This document shows, piece by piece, positions 48,195-58,044 of a stretch of 64,000 bases of DNA; positions within the stretch are counted from its first letter, which is position 1; every line of letters begins with the position of its first letter. Below the pieces are notes generated by a model that was not told the DNA's origin, made no database searches, and saw nothing but the letters and a program-made list of their open reading frames with translations. The stretch comes from Paucibacter sp. KBW04 (GTDB lineage Bacteria > Pseudomonadota > Gammaproteobacteria > Burkholderiales > Burkholderiaceae_C), in the NCBI RefSeq assembly GCF_003852425.1, contig NZ_QAJN01000017.1, positions 62,001 to 126,000 on the forward strand, given 5' to 3'. The translations under genes and the position numbers were made by a program.

Positions 48195-49235
48195 CTAAAA
48201 AATCGAGTCCCGATCGACGCCGTGGCGCATCATATTGCGCTTGAGTTTGGCCAAAGCCTCGATCTGGATCTGCCGTATACGCTCCCGCGTCAGATTCAGG
48301 CGCTGCGCCAAAATATCCAAGGTTTCGGGCTCACGATCGGCCAAGCCAAAGCGCCCTGCCAGCACCTCGCGCTCGCGCTCGTTCAAGGCTGCCAAACCAT
48401 GGGAGATCAAGGTCTCAAGCTCATGACTCAAACGCAGGCCCATGGGATCAACGGCCTGCTCATCGGCGACCAAGTCCAACATGGACTCGCCCCCTTCGCC
48501 ATTGCGATCCACCGGCGAATCGAGTGAGCTGGGCAACTCGGCATAGGCCAGCAATTCAGCCACCTCAGCGACCGGACGACCCAGCGCCGCAGCGACCTCT
48601 TCGACCCTCACCTTGGCCTCAACCCCGCGCTGGCTCTGCACCGCCTCCAGCGCTCGCCGCGCCTTGATGACCTGATTGAGCTCACGCACGATGTGCACAG
48701 GCAAGCGAACCAAGCGCGCCTGGTGCATCAAGGCGTTCTCAATGCTCTGGCGAATCCACCAACTGGAATAGGTCGAGAAACGGAAACCGCGCTCGGGCTC
48801 AAACTTACCGATGGCGTGCATCAGGCCAAGATTGCCCTCTTCGATGAGATCACTCATCGGCAGTCCACGGCCCAGATAGTTTTTGGCGATGCTCACCACC
48901 AGACGAAGATTGTGGCGAATCATGGCTTGGCGGGCCGGAAAGTCGCCCGCACGCGCGGCAACCGCGGTTTCGTACTCGGCCTGCGGGCTCAGCAGCGGGG
49001 TGCGCCGGATATCGCGCAAATAGGCTTGCAAGGCATTGCCGGGGTCGGCATCGCCTTCGGCAAGGCTTTCGATGGAGCCGGAGGCAACGGCGACCGGTAC
49101 AAAGGGGGGCTCGCCCCTATTGCCGGCCTCACCCTCCTCCGCCGCCGACTCGTCCAGCAAATCTTGCAGTGCGAGGCGAGCAGCGACAGGATTCAGCCCC
49201 GGCGCTTCAGGGTGGGAGCCTTCAGCATGCTTCAT
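48195..49235 (-). CDS. rpoS: stationary-phase sigma factor RpoS
   Basis: 346 aa. Sigma-70 regions: 1.2 ([20 protein letters not shown]), 2 ([56 protein letters not shown]), 3 and 4 ([20 protein letters not shown]). Region 1.1 of the primary sigma is absent, and the [12 protein letters not shown] segment after region 2 together with the nlpD neighbour marks it as RpoS rather than RpoH or RpoD. It lies 29 bases after nlpD; the main rpoS promoter in relatives lies within nlpD. Confidence 0.95.
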   Translation of the reverse strand: MKHAEGSHPEAPGLNPVAARLALQDLLDESAAEEGEAGNRGEPPFVPVAVASGSIESLAEGDADPGNALQAYLRDIRRTPLLSPQAEYETAVAARAGDFPARQAMIRHNLRLVVSIAKNYLGRGLPMSDLIEEGNLGLMHAIGKFEPERGFRFSTYSSWWIRQSIENALMHQARLVRLPVHIVRELNQVIKARRALEAVQSQRGVEAKVRVEEVAAALGRPVAEVAELLAYAELPSSLDSPVDRNGEGGESMLDLVADEQAVDPMGLRLSHELETLISHGLAALNEREREVLAGRFGLADREPETLDILAQRLNLTRERIRQIQIEALAKLKRNMMRHGVDRDSIF

Positions 49236-49264
49236 GTTGAAGGTCCCCGAAGCAGCTCAGTCTT

Positions 49265-50176
49265 TCAACGAGCCGGAAGGAGCTTGGCGGGATCCATGAG
49301 CTTGGTCTGCCGACGAATCTCGAAGTGAAGCTTGACTTGATCTGCATCGCTAGACCCCATCTCCGCTATCTTCTGACCCTTGCGAACCACCTGGTCTTCT
49401 TTGACCAGCAGGGCCTGGTTGTGCGCGTACGCGCTGATATAGCCTGCGTTGTGCTTGATGATGACCATATGGCCGTATCCGCGCAAGCCAGATCCAGCAT
49501 ACATGACCCGGCCGTCCGCCGCGGCCAAGACCGGGTCGCCAGCCTTGCCACTGAAGTCCAGGCCCTTGTTGTTGCGCGCCTCGTCAAAGCTGCCAATCAA
49601 GGGGCCATTGGTCGGCCAAGCCCAGCTGATGTCATCGTCATCGGAACGCGCGGCTGCCGCTGCCGCACTTGCGGCGGCCGCGCCACCAGCGGCCGAGGCC
49701 GCCGAGCTGCCACCCGCGGGCGCCGAGGCTGCCGGCGCCTTGCCATCCAGCGGGCGGGATTCGACCTTGGCCGAATTGATCGGGCGCGCGCTAACCGAAG
49801 CCGCATCCACACCGGGCGGCACCACGCGCAAGACCTGACCCACTTCGATCACATTCGGGTTATCCAAACCGTTCCACTTGACCAGATCACGCCAGCCCTG
49901 GCCGTTCTCCAGCGCCACGCGGATCAAGGTATCCCCTGGTTTGACGGTGTAATAGCCCGGCTTGCCGGCATTCTCTGCACCCGGCAAAGGCTTGGCATCG
50001 GCATTGCTTGAGCTGGCCGAGCCGCCTGAGGGCGAGGCACCCGCGGGCTTGCTGGGTTTGACCGCCGTGCGGTCCTCAACCGGCGCATGATTCAAGCTGG
50101 TACCGCAACCCGACAACAGGGCGACCAGTCCAGCGACAACAAGTGCTGAGGAAAGGCGATTGGGTTTCTTTTGCAT
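49265..50176 (-). CDS. nlpD: NlpD-type LysM/LytM lipoprotein, amidase activator
   Basis: 303 aa from ATG 50176; lipobox LLSGC gives an outer-membrane lipoprotein. A LysM domain (GYYTVKPGDTLIRVALENG to GQVLRVVPP) is followed by an Ala/Ser-rich linker and a LytM/M23 domain. As in E. coli NlpD the zinc-binding His of the HxxxD motif is missing (ARNNKGLDFSG), so it should not cut peptidoglycan but activate an amidase during cell separation. An upstream GTG at 50209 is a less likely start. Confidence 0.95.
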   Translation of the reverse strand: MQKKPNRLSSALVVAGLVALLSGCGTSLNHAPVEDRTAVKPSKPAGASPSGGSASSSNADAKPLPGAENAGKPGYYTVKPGDTLIRVALENGQGWRDLVKWNGLDNPNVIEVGQVLRVVPPGVDAASVSARPINSAKVESRPLDGKAPAASAPAGGSSAASAAGGAAAASAAAAAARSDDDDISWAWPTNGPLIGSFDEARNNKGLDFSGKAGDPVLAAADGRVMYAGSGLRGYGHMVIIKHNAGYISAYAHNQALLVKEDQVVRKGQKIAEMGSSDADQVKLHFEIRRQTKLMDPAKLLPAR

Positions 50177-50299
50177 GCGTAGCTTTTGCTGACTTGTACG
50201 GAAATTCACGAGCGCCCGAGCTTGCCACCAAGGGCTCGCCCAAAGAGCAGCGCACTTCGCGCTGCCGGCCAGATGAGAAAGCCGCGAGGCTTCTTCAAT

Positions 50300-51256
50300 C
50301 TATAACACGCCTGATTTTAGAGGCACGAAATGCACAGCCTCATACTCGCTGCGAACATAGCGGCTGATGCCGGCCTCGACCAGATGATCCACCAGCACCA
50401 GGATTTGCCCGCGCCCACCCGGCGCCACCATGGGCGCCACCAAGCGACCACCGGGCGCCAGCTGAGCCAGCCAAGCGGCCGGCAAATCCTCGCCACCCGC
50501 AGCGGCGATGATGGACTCATAGGGAGCCGACCCACCATGCCCCAGACGACCATCACCGTAAATCAAACGTATCTGACTCAGTTGCAAGGACTGTAAATTG
50601 CTCAGCGCCTTGTCATGCAAAGGCTTGAGTCGCTCAATTGAAACCACTTGTTTCGCCAGGCGCGCCAGCACAGCCGCCTGATAACCACAACCCGTGCCAA
50701 TTTCCAGCACCTTGCCCAGATGCCCTTGCTGTTGCGCGGCCGCCCCCCCCATCAGCATGGCGATCATGCGCCCCACCACCGATGGCTTTGAAATGGTCTG
50801 CCCATGGCCAATCGGCAAGCTGGTGTCCTCGTAGGCCTGAATCGCCAGAGCGCTGTCGACAAACTCATGCCGGGGCACTTCGGCCAAAGCCTGTAGAACT
50901 CGCTCGTCCTGCAAACCCGCTTGCTTGAGCCGCTGCACCATGCGGTGGCGCACATGAATCGAGTCCAAGCCCAAACCGCTGGGCGCCGTGCGACGCGCCG
51001 CATCCGCGGCCGCCTCGCGCAGATGACGTTGCGGCATCAAGACTTCACGCATCGCCGCGGTCGACTTGCCCGCCGACAAAACACCGGAACTGTTCGTGCC
51101 CGCGGCACTGAAACCGGCCGCAGCGCCCTGAGCGCTTGAGCCCGAGCCTGCAGCAGCCGAAGCGTTAAAACCATTGCCCACACTGGCCGAACCCAGCTTG
51201 TTGAGTGACAGTGGAAAGCGCTGCGGTCTGTTGACCGGTTTGACCGGCTTGTTCAT
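50300..51256 (-). CDS. pcm: protein-L-isoaspartate O-methyltransferase with N-terminal extension
   Basis: 318 aa; ordinary Pcm is about 210. The C-terminal two thirds hold the PCMT fold: [48 protein letters not shown] motif [16 protein letters not shown] and YGDGRLG. The first 100 residues are Ser/Gly/Ala-rich and appear disordered, without a signal peptide. It repairs isoaspartate in aged proteins. The ATG overlaps the surE stop by ATGA, which supports the long start. Confidence 0.94.
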   Translation of the reverse strand: MNKPVKPVNRPQRFPLSLNKLGSASVGNGFNASAAAGSGSSAQGAAAGFSAAGTNSSGVLSAGKSTAAMREVLMPQRHLREAAADAARRTAPSGLGLDSIHVRHRMVQRLKQAGLQDERVLQALAEVPRHEFVDSALAIQAYEDTSLPIGHGQTISKPSVVGRMIAMLMGGAAAQQQGHLGKVLEIGTGCGYQAAVLARLAKQVVSIERLKPLHDKALSNLQSLQLSQIRLIYGDGRLGHGGSAPYESIIAAAGGEDLPAAWLAQLAPGGRLVAPMVAPGGRGQILVLVDHLVEAGISRYVRSEYEAVHFVPLKSGVL

Positions 51257-52002
51257 GCGGGGCGGCCGAGGCGCTGCGACCAGGCCGGCAGCGCGGCATG
51301 ATGGGTCAGGTCCACCTGCAAGGGAGTGATGGAGATCTCGCCCGCGGCCGTGGCATGGAAGTCGGTGCCCTCGCCCGCCTCCCGCGCATCGCCCGCAGGG
51401 CCAATCCAGTAAATCGTTTCACCGCGCGGGCTTTGCTGGCAGATGACCGGCTCACTGGCATGACGCCGGCCCAAGCGGGTCACGCGGCGCGGCAAGCTCA
51501 GGGCATCGGCACGATTCGGGATATTGACGTTCAGCAAGAAAGGCTTGTCCAGCCCGCCAGCGATCACCTGTTCGATCAACTGCCTGGCCACCGCCGCCGC
51601 CGCGTCGAGTTCAGCCCAGCCCTTCTCGACCTGCGAGAAAGCGATAGAGGGGATGCCGAAAAGATAACCCTCAGTCGCAGCGGCTACTGTGCCGGAGTAC
51701 AAGGTGTCGTCGCCCATATTGGCGCCGTTATTGATGCCGGACAACACCAAATCAGGCTTGTAGCCCAGCAAGCCTGTCAAAGCCACGTGGACCGAATCCG
51801 AAGGTGTGCCATTGACGTAACGAAACCCGTTGGCCGCGGTGTACACCGACAAGGGTCGCCCCAAAGTCAAGGAATTTGAGGTGCCACTGGCGTTTTGCTC
51901 GGGGGCGATTACCTCGATCTGCCCCAAACCTTCACAAGCCTTCACCAGGGCATGCAGCCCAGGCGCCAGGTAGCCGTCGTCGTTCGCTATGAGTATGCGC
52001 AT
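51253..52002 (-). CDS. surE: 5'/3'-nucleotidase SurE
   Basis: 249 aa. Metal site in [14 protein letters not shown] (adjacent Asp8-Asp9), Ser in [12 protein letters not shown] and Asn in [15 protein letters not shown], with [13 protein letters not shown]. SurE is a survival phosphatase expressed with pcm and rpoS in stationary phase. ATG 52002 gives the family start; ATGs at 52011 and 52020 add only a few residues. It heads the operon surE-pcm-nlpD-rpoS(-rlmD), the classical gamma/beta-proteobacterial order. Confidence 0.96.
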   Translation of the reverse strand: MRILIANDDGYLAPGLHALVKACEGLGQIEVIAPEQNASGTSNSLTLGRPLSVYTAANGFRYVNGTPSDSVHVALTGLLGYKPDLVLSGINNGANMGDDTLYSGTVAAATEGYLFGIPSIAFSQVEKGWAELDAAAAVARQLIEQVIAGGLDKPFLLNVNIPNRADALSLPRRVTRLGRRHASEPVICQQSPRGETIYWIGPAGDAREAGEGTDFHATAAGEISITPLQVDLTHHAALPAWSQRLGRPA

Positions 52003-52124
52003 GGCGCGCATTGTAGGCATCTCGTCACCTGTGCGACCCGCAATCCAGCGCGCGCTTCATATCATCCGCGCCACGCCTCCTGAAAACTTCGGGAGACTTC
52101 TTACCGACGAATTGGAGCGACGCA

Positions 52125-53102
52125 ATGAAAGCTTGGTTGTGCGAGAACCCTGTTGGCCCGCAGGCCTTGGTCCTGCAAGAGCTGCCCACACCCGAGCCCC
52201 AAGCCGGCCAGATCCGTGTGGCCATCAAAGCGGCCAGCCTCAACTTCCCTGACCTGTTGATCATCCAGAACAAATACCAAATGAAGCCGCCCCTGCCATT
52301 TGTGCCGGGCACCGAGTTCGCGGGCGTCGTCGAGGCCGTTGGCGAAGGCGTGAAGGGTTTCAAGATCGGCGACCCGGTCGCCGCCTTCTCAGGCACCGGT
52401 GGTTTTGCCAGTCATGCCTGCATCTCTGCGGCCCTGGCCATGCCGCTGCCGCAAGACTTTGGCTTCGAGGACGCCGCCGCCTTCATCTGCACCTATGCCA
52501 CCAGCTATCACGCACTGATGGATCGCGCCGCGCTGCAAGCGGGTGAGACCGTGCTGATTCTGGGCGCAGCCGGCGGCGTGGGCACGGCCGCCATCCAGAT
52601 CGCCAAGGCCGCTAGCGCCCGCGTCATTGCCGCCACCTCCAGTGATGAGAAGTGCGCTCGCTGCCTGGCGCTGGGCGCCGACGCCACGATCAACTATGGC
52701 AAAACCAATCTGCGCGAGGAACTCAAAACCCTGACCGAGGGCCGCGGCCCAGACGTGATTTACGACCCGGTGGGTGGCGATCTGGTGGAGCCCGCCTTCC
52801 GCTCCATCGCCTGGCGCGGCCGCTACCTGGTCATAGGTTTTGCCCAGGGGCAAATTCCGTCTCTGCCCATCAATCTGGCCTTGCTCAAAGGTGCTTCCCT
52901 GGTGGGCGTCTTCTGGGGTGAGTTTGCCAAGCGCGAGCCCAAGGCCAATGCCGAAATGCTAGGGCGATTGGCGCACTGGTATGCAGCCGGAAAAATCAAA
53001 CCCGTGCTGGATGCCGTGATGCCGCTGGATCAACTACCGCAGGCGTTTGCCCGGATGGCAAGCCGTCAAGTAGTCGGCAAGATTGTTTTGCGCTGCGACT
53101 GA
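52125..53102 (+). CDS. NADPH:quinone oxidoreductase-like protein (zinc-free MDR family)
   Basis: 325 aa. An N-terminal GroES-like domain (VAIKAASLNFPDLLIIQNKYQ, PFVPGTEFAGVVEAVGEGV) and a Rossmann domain with the NADPH loop LGAAGGVGTAAIQIAKA. No zinc-binding cysteine set. The family reduces quinones or enoyl/acryloyl substrates; which one is not evident. GGAG nine bases before the ATG marks the start. It is divergent from surE. Confidence 0.93.
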   Translation: MKAWLCENPVGPQALVLQELPTPEPQAGQIRVAIKAASLNFPDLLIIQNKYQMKPPLPFVPGTEFAGVVEAVGEGVKGFKIGDPVAAFSGTGGFASHACISAALAMPLPQDFGFEDAAAFICTYATSYHALMDRAALQAGETVLILGAAGGVGTAAIQIAKAASARVIAATSSDEKCARCLALGADATINYGKTNLREELKTLTEGRGPDVIYDPVGGDLVEPAFRSIAWRGRYLVIGFAQGQIPSLPINLALLKGASLVGVFWGEFAKREPKANAEMLGRLAHWYAAGKIKPVLDAVMPLDQLPQAFARMASRQVVGKIVLRCD

Positions 53103-53224
53103 TGGCATTCGCTCTGGCGAGGTCTCAGGGCAACACCTGAGGGCGGCAGCGGACTTGCGCGTAAGCACTGTGCGCTATCCGTGCAGTTGTGAGATACGAT
53201 GAAAGCTGTCCGGAACTATTCGCT

Positions 53225-53968
53225 ATGGCCGTCAAAGTACTCATCATTGAAGACAATCCGGTTGCCCGAAGCTTTTTGTGCCGTGTGGTGCGAGAGAGTT
53301 TCAGCGATCCCATGGAAATCACCGAAGCTGGTGATCTCGAAGGCGCACGCCGCCAAGTCGCCAAACTGGCTGAAACCAGTCCTGACGTCGGTTTCAAACT
53401 GGTACTCGTCGACCTGGAGTTGCCTGACGGCAATGGCATGGAGTTTCTGGCGGAGTTTGCCGCCACCCCAGCGCTGAAAATCGTCACCAAGCTTTATTCG
53501 GACGACGACCACCTCTTTCCCGCCCTGCAATGCGGCGCCGACGGCTATTTGCTGAAGGAAGATCGTTTCGAGGTCTTGGTGGAGGAGTTGCAGCGTATCG
53601 TGCGCGGCCAGCCGCCTTTGTCGCCGGCAATCGCGCGCCGCCTGCTGTCCCACTTCCGCCCTTCGCCCGGCGCCGATAGCGGCCCCATGGCCCTGAATTC
53701 GGGCTTTGGCAGCCTGTCTTCCAGCACACCATTCAATAGTGGCCGCGGCGTAGTGCTGGATCCACCACCCGAATGGGAGCGCCTGACGCCCCGAGAGAGC
53801 GAAGTGCTGACTTATCTCAGCAAGGGCTTCACGATCAAGGAAATCGCCAATCTGATGGGCATCAAGTGGTTCACTGTGAACGACCACATCAAGTCCATCT
53901 ACAAAAAGCTCAATGTCTCCAGCCGTGCAGAAGCAGCCGTGTTGGCCAGCAAACAAGGGCTTGTTTAG
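53225..53968 (+). CDS. LuxR/NarL-type response regulator
   Basis: 247 aa. Receiver domain (about 1-120): acidic pocket IIEDN, phospho-acceptor Asp63 in LVLVDLELPDGNG, conserved Lys in GYLLKEDR. A Ser/Gly/Pro-rich linker (about 145-180) leads to a LuxR HTH (LTPRESEVLTYLSKGFTIKE, IANLMGIKWFTVNDHIKSIY). No cognate kinase lies next to it, so it is an orphan. ATG 53225 gives the normal receiver start. In the recognition helix KWFTVNDHI replaces the common STVKxHV, a modest variant. Confidence 0.92.
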   Translation: MAVKVLIIEDNPVARSFLCRVVRESFSDPMEITEAGDLEGARRQVAKLAETSPDVGFKLVLVDLELPDGNGMEFLAEFAATPALKIVTKLYSDDDHLFPALQCGADGYLLKEDRFEVLVEELQRIVRGQPPLSPAIARRLLSHFRPSPGADSGPMALNSGFGSLSSSTPFNSGRGVVLDPPPEWERLTPRESEVLTYLSKGFTIKEIANLMGIKWFTVNDHIKSIYKKLNVSSRAEAAVLASKQGLV

Positions 53969-53990
53969 AGCCTCAGACCTGCACACAAAG

Positions 53991-54018
53991 AAAAGGCCCG
54001 ATCGATTCGGGCCTTTTT
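53991..54018 (+). terminator. rho-independent terminator of the response regulator gene
   Basis: AAAAGGCCCGA and TCGGGCCTTTT form an 11-bp stem around TCGAT, followed by further T residues, 22 bases after the stop. Confidence 0.9.
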
Positions 54019-54124
54019 TGTGCGCAACTCAAAGCGAGCTTTAGTGGTACGGGAATTCAAACTCAAGCTACCCCGAGACGGCAGGCACCGATGGCTAGCC
54101 CTGGGAGTATCTGAAGCACAAAGC

Positions 54125-54151
54125 AAAACAGGCACCCGAAGGTGCCTGTTT
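54125..54151 (-). terminator. terminator of tRNA-His
   Basis: On the minus strand AAACAGGCACC and GGTGCCTGTTT form an 11-bp stem with a stable TTCG tetraloop, followed by TTTTG, nine bases beyond the tRNA 3' end. Confidence 0.85.
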
Positions 54152-54159
54152 CATTTTTT

Positions 54160-54236
54160 TGGGGTGGCTGATGGGGCTCGAACCCACGACAAACGGAATC
54201 ACAATCCGTGACTCTACCAACTGAGCTACAGCCACC
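54160..54236 (-). tRNA. tRNA-His (anticodon GTG)
   Basis: Minus-strand cloverleaf: extra 5' G(-1) opposite C73, acceptor GTGGCTG/CAGCCAC, D-arm GCTC/GAGT, anticodon stem CGGAT/TTCCG-type with loop containing GTG, T-arm CGTGGGTTCGAGCCCCAT, encoded CCA. 77 nt including G-1. Confidence 0.95.
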
Positions 54237-54248
54237 GTAGAGACTCTC

Positions 54249-54254
54249 ATTATA
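54249..54254 (-). promoter_or_regulatory. -10 box of tRNA-His
   Basis: On the minus strand a perfect TATAAT ends 12 bases before the tRNA 5' end, so transcription would start only a few bases upstream. The -35 region (TCTCCA at 17 bases) is poor. Confidence 0.5.
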
Positions 54255-54381
54255 GTACGTTTTCAACGTTCTGGAGAGTTTTTCAAAAAAACTTTTTTAG
54301 AGTTTCTTTGATCGAGGAAACTTTGATTTAGCGCTAGGCGTTAAATGTCGTTCCCTCGAAGCCCGCTAGTATAACACTAAA

Positions 54382-56292
54382 TTAGGGCGCAGGGGAAGAG
54401 GCTGCAACAGAAGGCGCTTTCATCACGACCTTGAAGCGTGTCTTCAGCGCATTCGCATAGGCCTGTGCTTCGGCCGCAGTCCAGGCTTGAGCATATTGCT
54501 GAGCAGCACGCTTGGCATCGACCACAGCCGGATCGCGATCCAGCAGCTTGACCAGGCGGGCAACAATATAGGCGCCCTCAGCTGTATCCACGCCGATGAA
54601 ACCGGGCAGCTTGCTTGCATCCGCTGCCAGCACAGCCTCCAAGACCTTGCGTGACAAACCTTGCGGTTGGGCGCGCGACACCACCAGCGGTGCTGACAGG
54701 CCAGCCACATCAGCGCCCTTTTGCAGCGCAGCCAAACGCGCCTGACCCGCCTTCACCGCCTCGTCCATGGCCAGCTTAGACAGGACTTGGGCTCGAACCT
54801 GAGTCTTCACTTCGGCCAAGGGCTGCATCTGAGCCGGCTTGTGCAGGATCACATGGGCCGCCGTCATCTGATTGGGCGCGGTTTCCAGCGCCTCGGTATT
54901 GCGCTTATTGCGCAAGGCGTCATTGCTGAAAACAGCCTCCAGCAGCTTGGCCGAAGCCAAGGGGCCGGTGGCGCCAGGCGCAGGCGTGCGCTGCACGGTT
55001 GCTGTGGCGATGCTCAGCTTGAGCTTGTCGGCAGCAGGCTGCAGCCCATCGGCTTGCTCGTAAACCAGATTGCTGAATTGCTCGGCCGCTTCCGAGTAGC
55101 GCTTTTGCGCCAGCTGCTTGCGCACCTCGGCCTCGACTTCCGCATGCACGGCCTCGAAGCTCTTCTTCTCACCACCGCGAACACCAGTCAGCTGAATGAC
55201 GTGGTAGCCGAAGTCAGACTCCACCGGCAAGCTGACCTCGCCCTTTTTCATCGCGTAAGCCGCGTCTTCAAAGGGCTTGACCATGGCGCCGCGGCCGAAG
55301 AAATCGAGGTCGCCACCGTTGACGGCCGAACCTTCGTCTTGCGAGTTCTTGCGTGCGAGCTCGGCAAAGGCCGCAGGATTCTTGCGGGCCTCGGCCGACA
55401 GCTCTTCGGCACGCGCCTTGGCCTTGCTGCGCTCTTCGGCAGAAGCGCTCTTGTCGGCCTTGATCAAGATGTGGCTGGCGCGGCGCTCTTCGGCCACCGA
55501 GTAGCGCGAAGCGTTCTCGTCGTAATACTTGCGCAGTTCTTCCTCATTGACGGTGACACCCGCCTTCAGCGCCTCAATATCCAGCACCAGATACTGGATC
55601 TGGGCCGATTCCGGCAACTGGAACTGCGAGGAATGGGCCGGGTCTTTGTAATAGGCCTCGATCTGTGCCTCGGTCGGCTCAATGCGCGAGGCAAAGTCCT
55701 TGGCTTCAAAGCGCTGCAACTGAACTTCGCGCTGCTGCAGCAAAGCGTCGAAAGCCACCGCTGCATTGGCATTGCTGGCAGGCACCGTACCGGCCACGCC
55801 GGCCGTCACCTGACGCAGGGTCAGGTCTTGCCTCAGACGCTCAACAAACATCTGTGAGCTCATGCCCTGCGAAGCAATCAAGGCCTTGTTGACCGTCCCA
55901 TCCGGATTGCGCAGGAAGGCAAACTGAGGATCGTTCAGGAACAAGGCCTGCAGGCGCTCATCGCTGACGATGAAATGCTGGTCCTTGGCCGCGGCTTGCA
56001 GCACGCGCTCGCGCACCAGGCCTTCCAGGGCTTCGCGCTGGGCCTCGGGCGAGTCCAACAGCTTGGGATCCAGGTTCGGCATCTGCGCGCGCAGGCGCTC
56101 GGCCTGCTGGCGCTTGGCGTTATCCCATTCGGTTTGCGTGATCTTGTGGCCATCGACCGTCGCCACGCTTGCATTGGCGCCGTCCATAAAGCTTGTATAG
56201 CCCTGCATGCCCACCAAGGCAAACGAAGGCAGGATCAGGATCAGCAGGATGAACTGAAACAGGCGTGTGTGTTTACGGACGAACTCAAACAT
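54382..56292 (-). CDS. ppiD: periplasmic folding chaperone PpiD (SurA N-domain and parvulin)
   Basis: 636 aa. One N-terminal membrane anchor (FQFILLILILPSFALVGM, about 12-31), the SurA_N-like chaperone region (about 35-190), a parvulin PPIase domain (about 260-370, RRASHILIKADKSAS, AELARKNSQDEGSAVNGGDL, ESDFGYHVIQLTGV) and a C-terminal second domain. It helps proteins leaving the Sec translocon. It lies downstream of hupB and tRNA-Val, extending the hupB-ppiD order known from E. coli. Confidence 0.95.
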   Translation of the reverse strand: MFEFVRKHTRLFQFILLILILPSFALVGMQGYTSFMDGANASVATVDGHKITQTEWDNAKRQQAERLRAQMPNLDPKLLDSPEAQREALEGLVRERVLQAAAKDQHFIVSDERLQALFLNDPQFAFLRNPDGTVNKALIASQGMSSQMFVERLRQDLTLRQVTAGVAGTVPASNANAAVAFDALLQQREVQLQRFEAKDFASRIEPTEAQIEAYYKDPAHSSQFQLPESAQIQYLVLDIEALKAGVTVNEEELRKYYDENASRYSVAEERRASHILIKADKSASAEERSKAKARAEELSAEARKNPAAFAELARKNSQDEGSAVNGGDLDFFGRGAMVKPFEDAAYAMKKGEVSLPVESDFGYHVIQLTGVRGGEKKSFEAVHAEVEAEVRKQLAQKRYSEAAEQFSNLVYEQADGLQPAADKLKLSIATATVQRTPAPGATGPLASAKLLEAVFSNDALRNKRNTEALETAPNQMTAAHVILHKPAQMQPLAEVKTQVRAQVLSKLAMDEAVKAGQARLAALQKGADVAGLSAPLVVSRAQPQGLSRKVLEAVLAADASKLPGFIGVDTAEGAYIVARLVKLLDRDPAVVDAKRAAQQYAQAWTAAEAQAYANALKTRFKVVMKAPSVAASSPAP

Positions 56293-56427
56293 CGAAAAAC
56301 CTCAGACATGCATGCGAATGCGACAAAGGCGAACCGAGGTCCGCCTTTGAATGAGCTGGCATTGTGGTTGATGCCATGCACCAATCGAATTCAATCGAAC
56401 TTGGTACCGTACTTCCATGGAAATATT

Positions 56428-56503
56428 TGGTGGGTGCTGACGGGCTCGAACCGCCGACCTGCGCCGTGTAAAGGCGACGCTCTACCAACTGAGCTAAGCA
56501 CCC
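56428..56503 (-). tRNA. tRNA-Val (anticodon TAC)
   Basis: Minus-strand cloverleaf: acceptor GGGTGCT/AGCACCC, D-arm GCTC/GAGC, anticodon loop TTTACAC (anticodon TAC) on stem CGCC/GGCG, T-arm GGCGG-TTCGAGC-CCGTC, discriminator A and encoded CCA. 76 nt. It begins only 24 bases after the hupB stop. Confidence 0.95.
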
Positions 56504-56527
56504 GGGAAACCCGTAACTATACGGGAT

Positions 56528-56800
56528 TTAATTGACTGCATCCTTCAATGCCTTGCCGGGACGGAATTTTGGCACCTTGGCGGACTTGATTTTGATGGTA
56601 TCGCCGGTGCGTGGATTGCGCCCCGCACGCGCGGCACGCTTGGTGACGCTGAAGGTGCCAAAGCCCACCAAAGACACCGTGCCATTCTTCTTGAGCGTGG
56701 TCTTGACGCCGCCGATCAGCGCTTCCAGGGCACGTGCCGCCGCCGCCTTGGAGATATCTGCTTGCGTGGCAATGTGATCGATCAGTTCAGACTTATTCAC
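56528..56800 (-). CDS. hupB: HU-family nucleoid protein
   Basis: 90 aa, full HU length. N-terminal [20 protein letters not shown], the beta-arm core [25 protein letters not shown] and the C-terminal [12 protein letters not shown]. It bends and compacts DNA. The start is GTG at 56800 with AGAGGT upstream, since NKSELI is the family N-terminus. The 250 bases upstream contain a possible -10 TAGAAT (56949-56944) but no clear -35. Confidence 0.96.
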   Translation of the reverse strand: MNKSELIDHIATQADISKAAAARALEALIGGVKTTLKKNGTVSLVGFGTFSVTKRAARAGRNPRTGDTIKIKSAKVPKFRPGKALKDAVN

Positions 56801-57053
56801 GAAGTTACCTCTCAAAGATGGCTGACCATGCCGTCCGCAAGTGAGGCGGAGGGCAAGAAGCGCGCTGAATTGGAAGCCGACCGAGGCCCAAACTTGCCGT
56901 GCGACAAGTCTGCAAGTCGCCTATCGACGGCTCGGGGAAGCGGATTCTATGCGGATTGGCGAGACCTGCCTTGCAGGGAAAAGTCCTGATACACAAAGCA
57001 TGGGCAGCACCATTTCCCACGCCTGGCCGGCCCGCATTTGAGGCCTATTCGGC

Positions 57054-58001
57054 TCAGGCGCGACGCACCACGAGCAATACGCCTATCGCACTCACCAACA
57101 TGCCCAGCCACATCGCCAAGCCGATCGGATCCCCGAACAGCAACCAAGCCAGCAAGGCTGCACAGGGCGGTACCAGATACATCAAGCTACTGACTCGCGT
57201 GGCCGCCCCCTTGCGCAAGAGCAGGTAGAGCAAGGAACTACCGCCCAGGGTGAGGCCGAGCACCGACCAGGCCAAGGCGATCCAAAAATCACGGTGCCAG
57301 ACCACGGGCTCGGACTCGAACAAGGCCAGCGGCGCGGCGATCACGAAGGCGGCCAACAACTGCACAAACATTGCCGTGCGGGCATCACCGGGCTGGATGA
57401 AACGCTTTTGATACAGGCCACCAAAGCTGATGGCCAGCAAGGCCCCCAAGCCCAGGGTCAGATTGAAAGGCGTCATCTCGCCCTGCCCCAGTTTGGCACT
57501 CACCACCAACACCAGTCCGCACAGGCCCAGCACCAGACCTAGCCATTGACCGAGGCGCAGACTTGCCTGCGCCGCATCACCAAAGCGATGCAGCCACAAG
57601 GCCGTCAGCAAAGGTTGCAGGCCGACGATCAAGGCCATGGTGCCCGCACCCAAGCCTTGCTTGACGGCGGCCCAGCCGCAAATCAGATAGATCGCATGGG
57701 TGCTGGCACCCAGCACGATCAGATGCAACCATTGATCCCGGCCCTGTGGCCAGCTGGCAGCTGAGACAAAGACCCAAAGCCCAAAACACAGGGCCGACAA
57801 GCCAAAGCGTATGGCCAAAAAAGTAATGGGCGGGGCATAGGGCATGCCCAGGCGCGCCGCCACAAACCCGGTGCACCAAATGGCCACAAAAACAGCCGGC
57901 ATCAGCGCCAGCAAAGCGGGGTTGACGGGTGCGGCCGCGACGACTGCGGGGCTTTCTGCCAGCCCCGCGGGCTTGGGTTTCAGCGCCGCATCATCAGTCA
58001 T
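57054..58001 (-). CDS. EamA/DMT family transporter
   Basis: 315 aa with a 25-residue polar, Ala/Pro-rich N-terminus then ten membrane helices arranged as two EamA repeats (ALMPAVFVAIWCTGFVAARL starts the first; TLGLGALLAISFGGLYQKR the second). Drug/metabolite exporters of this family usually move amino acids, sugars or metabolites outward; the substrate is unknown. It precedes hupB with a 250-base gap and follows pgsA by 43 bases, so it could share the pgsA transcript. Confidence 0.92.
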   Translation of the reverse strand: MTDDAALKPKPAGLAESPAVVAAAPVNPALLALMPAVFVAIWCTGFVAARLGMPYAPPITFLAIRFGLSALCFGLWVFVSAASWPQGRDQWLHLIVLGASTHAIYLICGWAAVKQGLGAGTMALIVGLQPLLTALWLHRFGDAAQASLRLGQWLGLVLGLCGLVLVVSAKLGQGEMTPFNLTLGLGALLAISFGGLYQKRFIQPGDARTAMFVQLLAAFVIAAPLALFESEPVVWHRDFWIALAWSVLGLTLGGSSLLYLLLRKGAATRVSSLMYLVPPCAALLAWLLFGDPIGLAMWLGMLVSAIGVLLVVRRA

Positions 58002-58044
58002 TCGCTATGAGCTGAGAGCTTAGGCGCCACGAACCCTGGGTCGA

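Noticed and set aside
49265-50176. Active M23 endopeptidase
   Set aside because: The first zinc-ligand His is replaced (NNKGLDF), as in NlpD, so it is better called an amidase activator.
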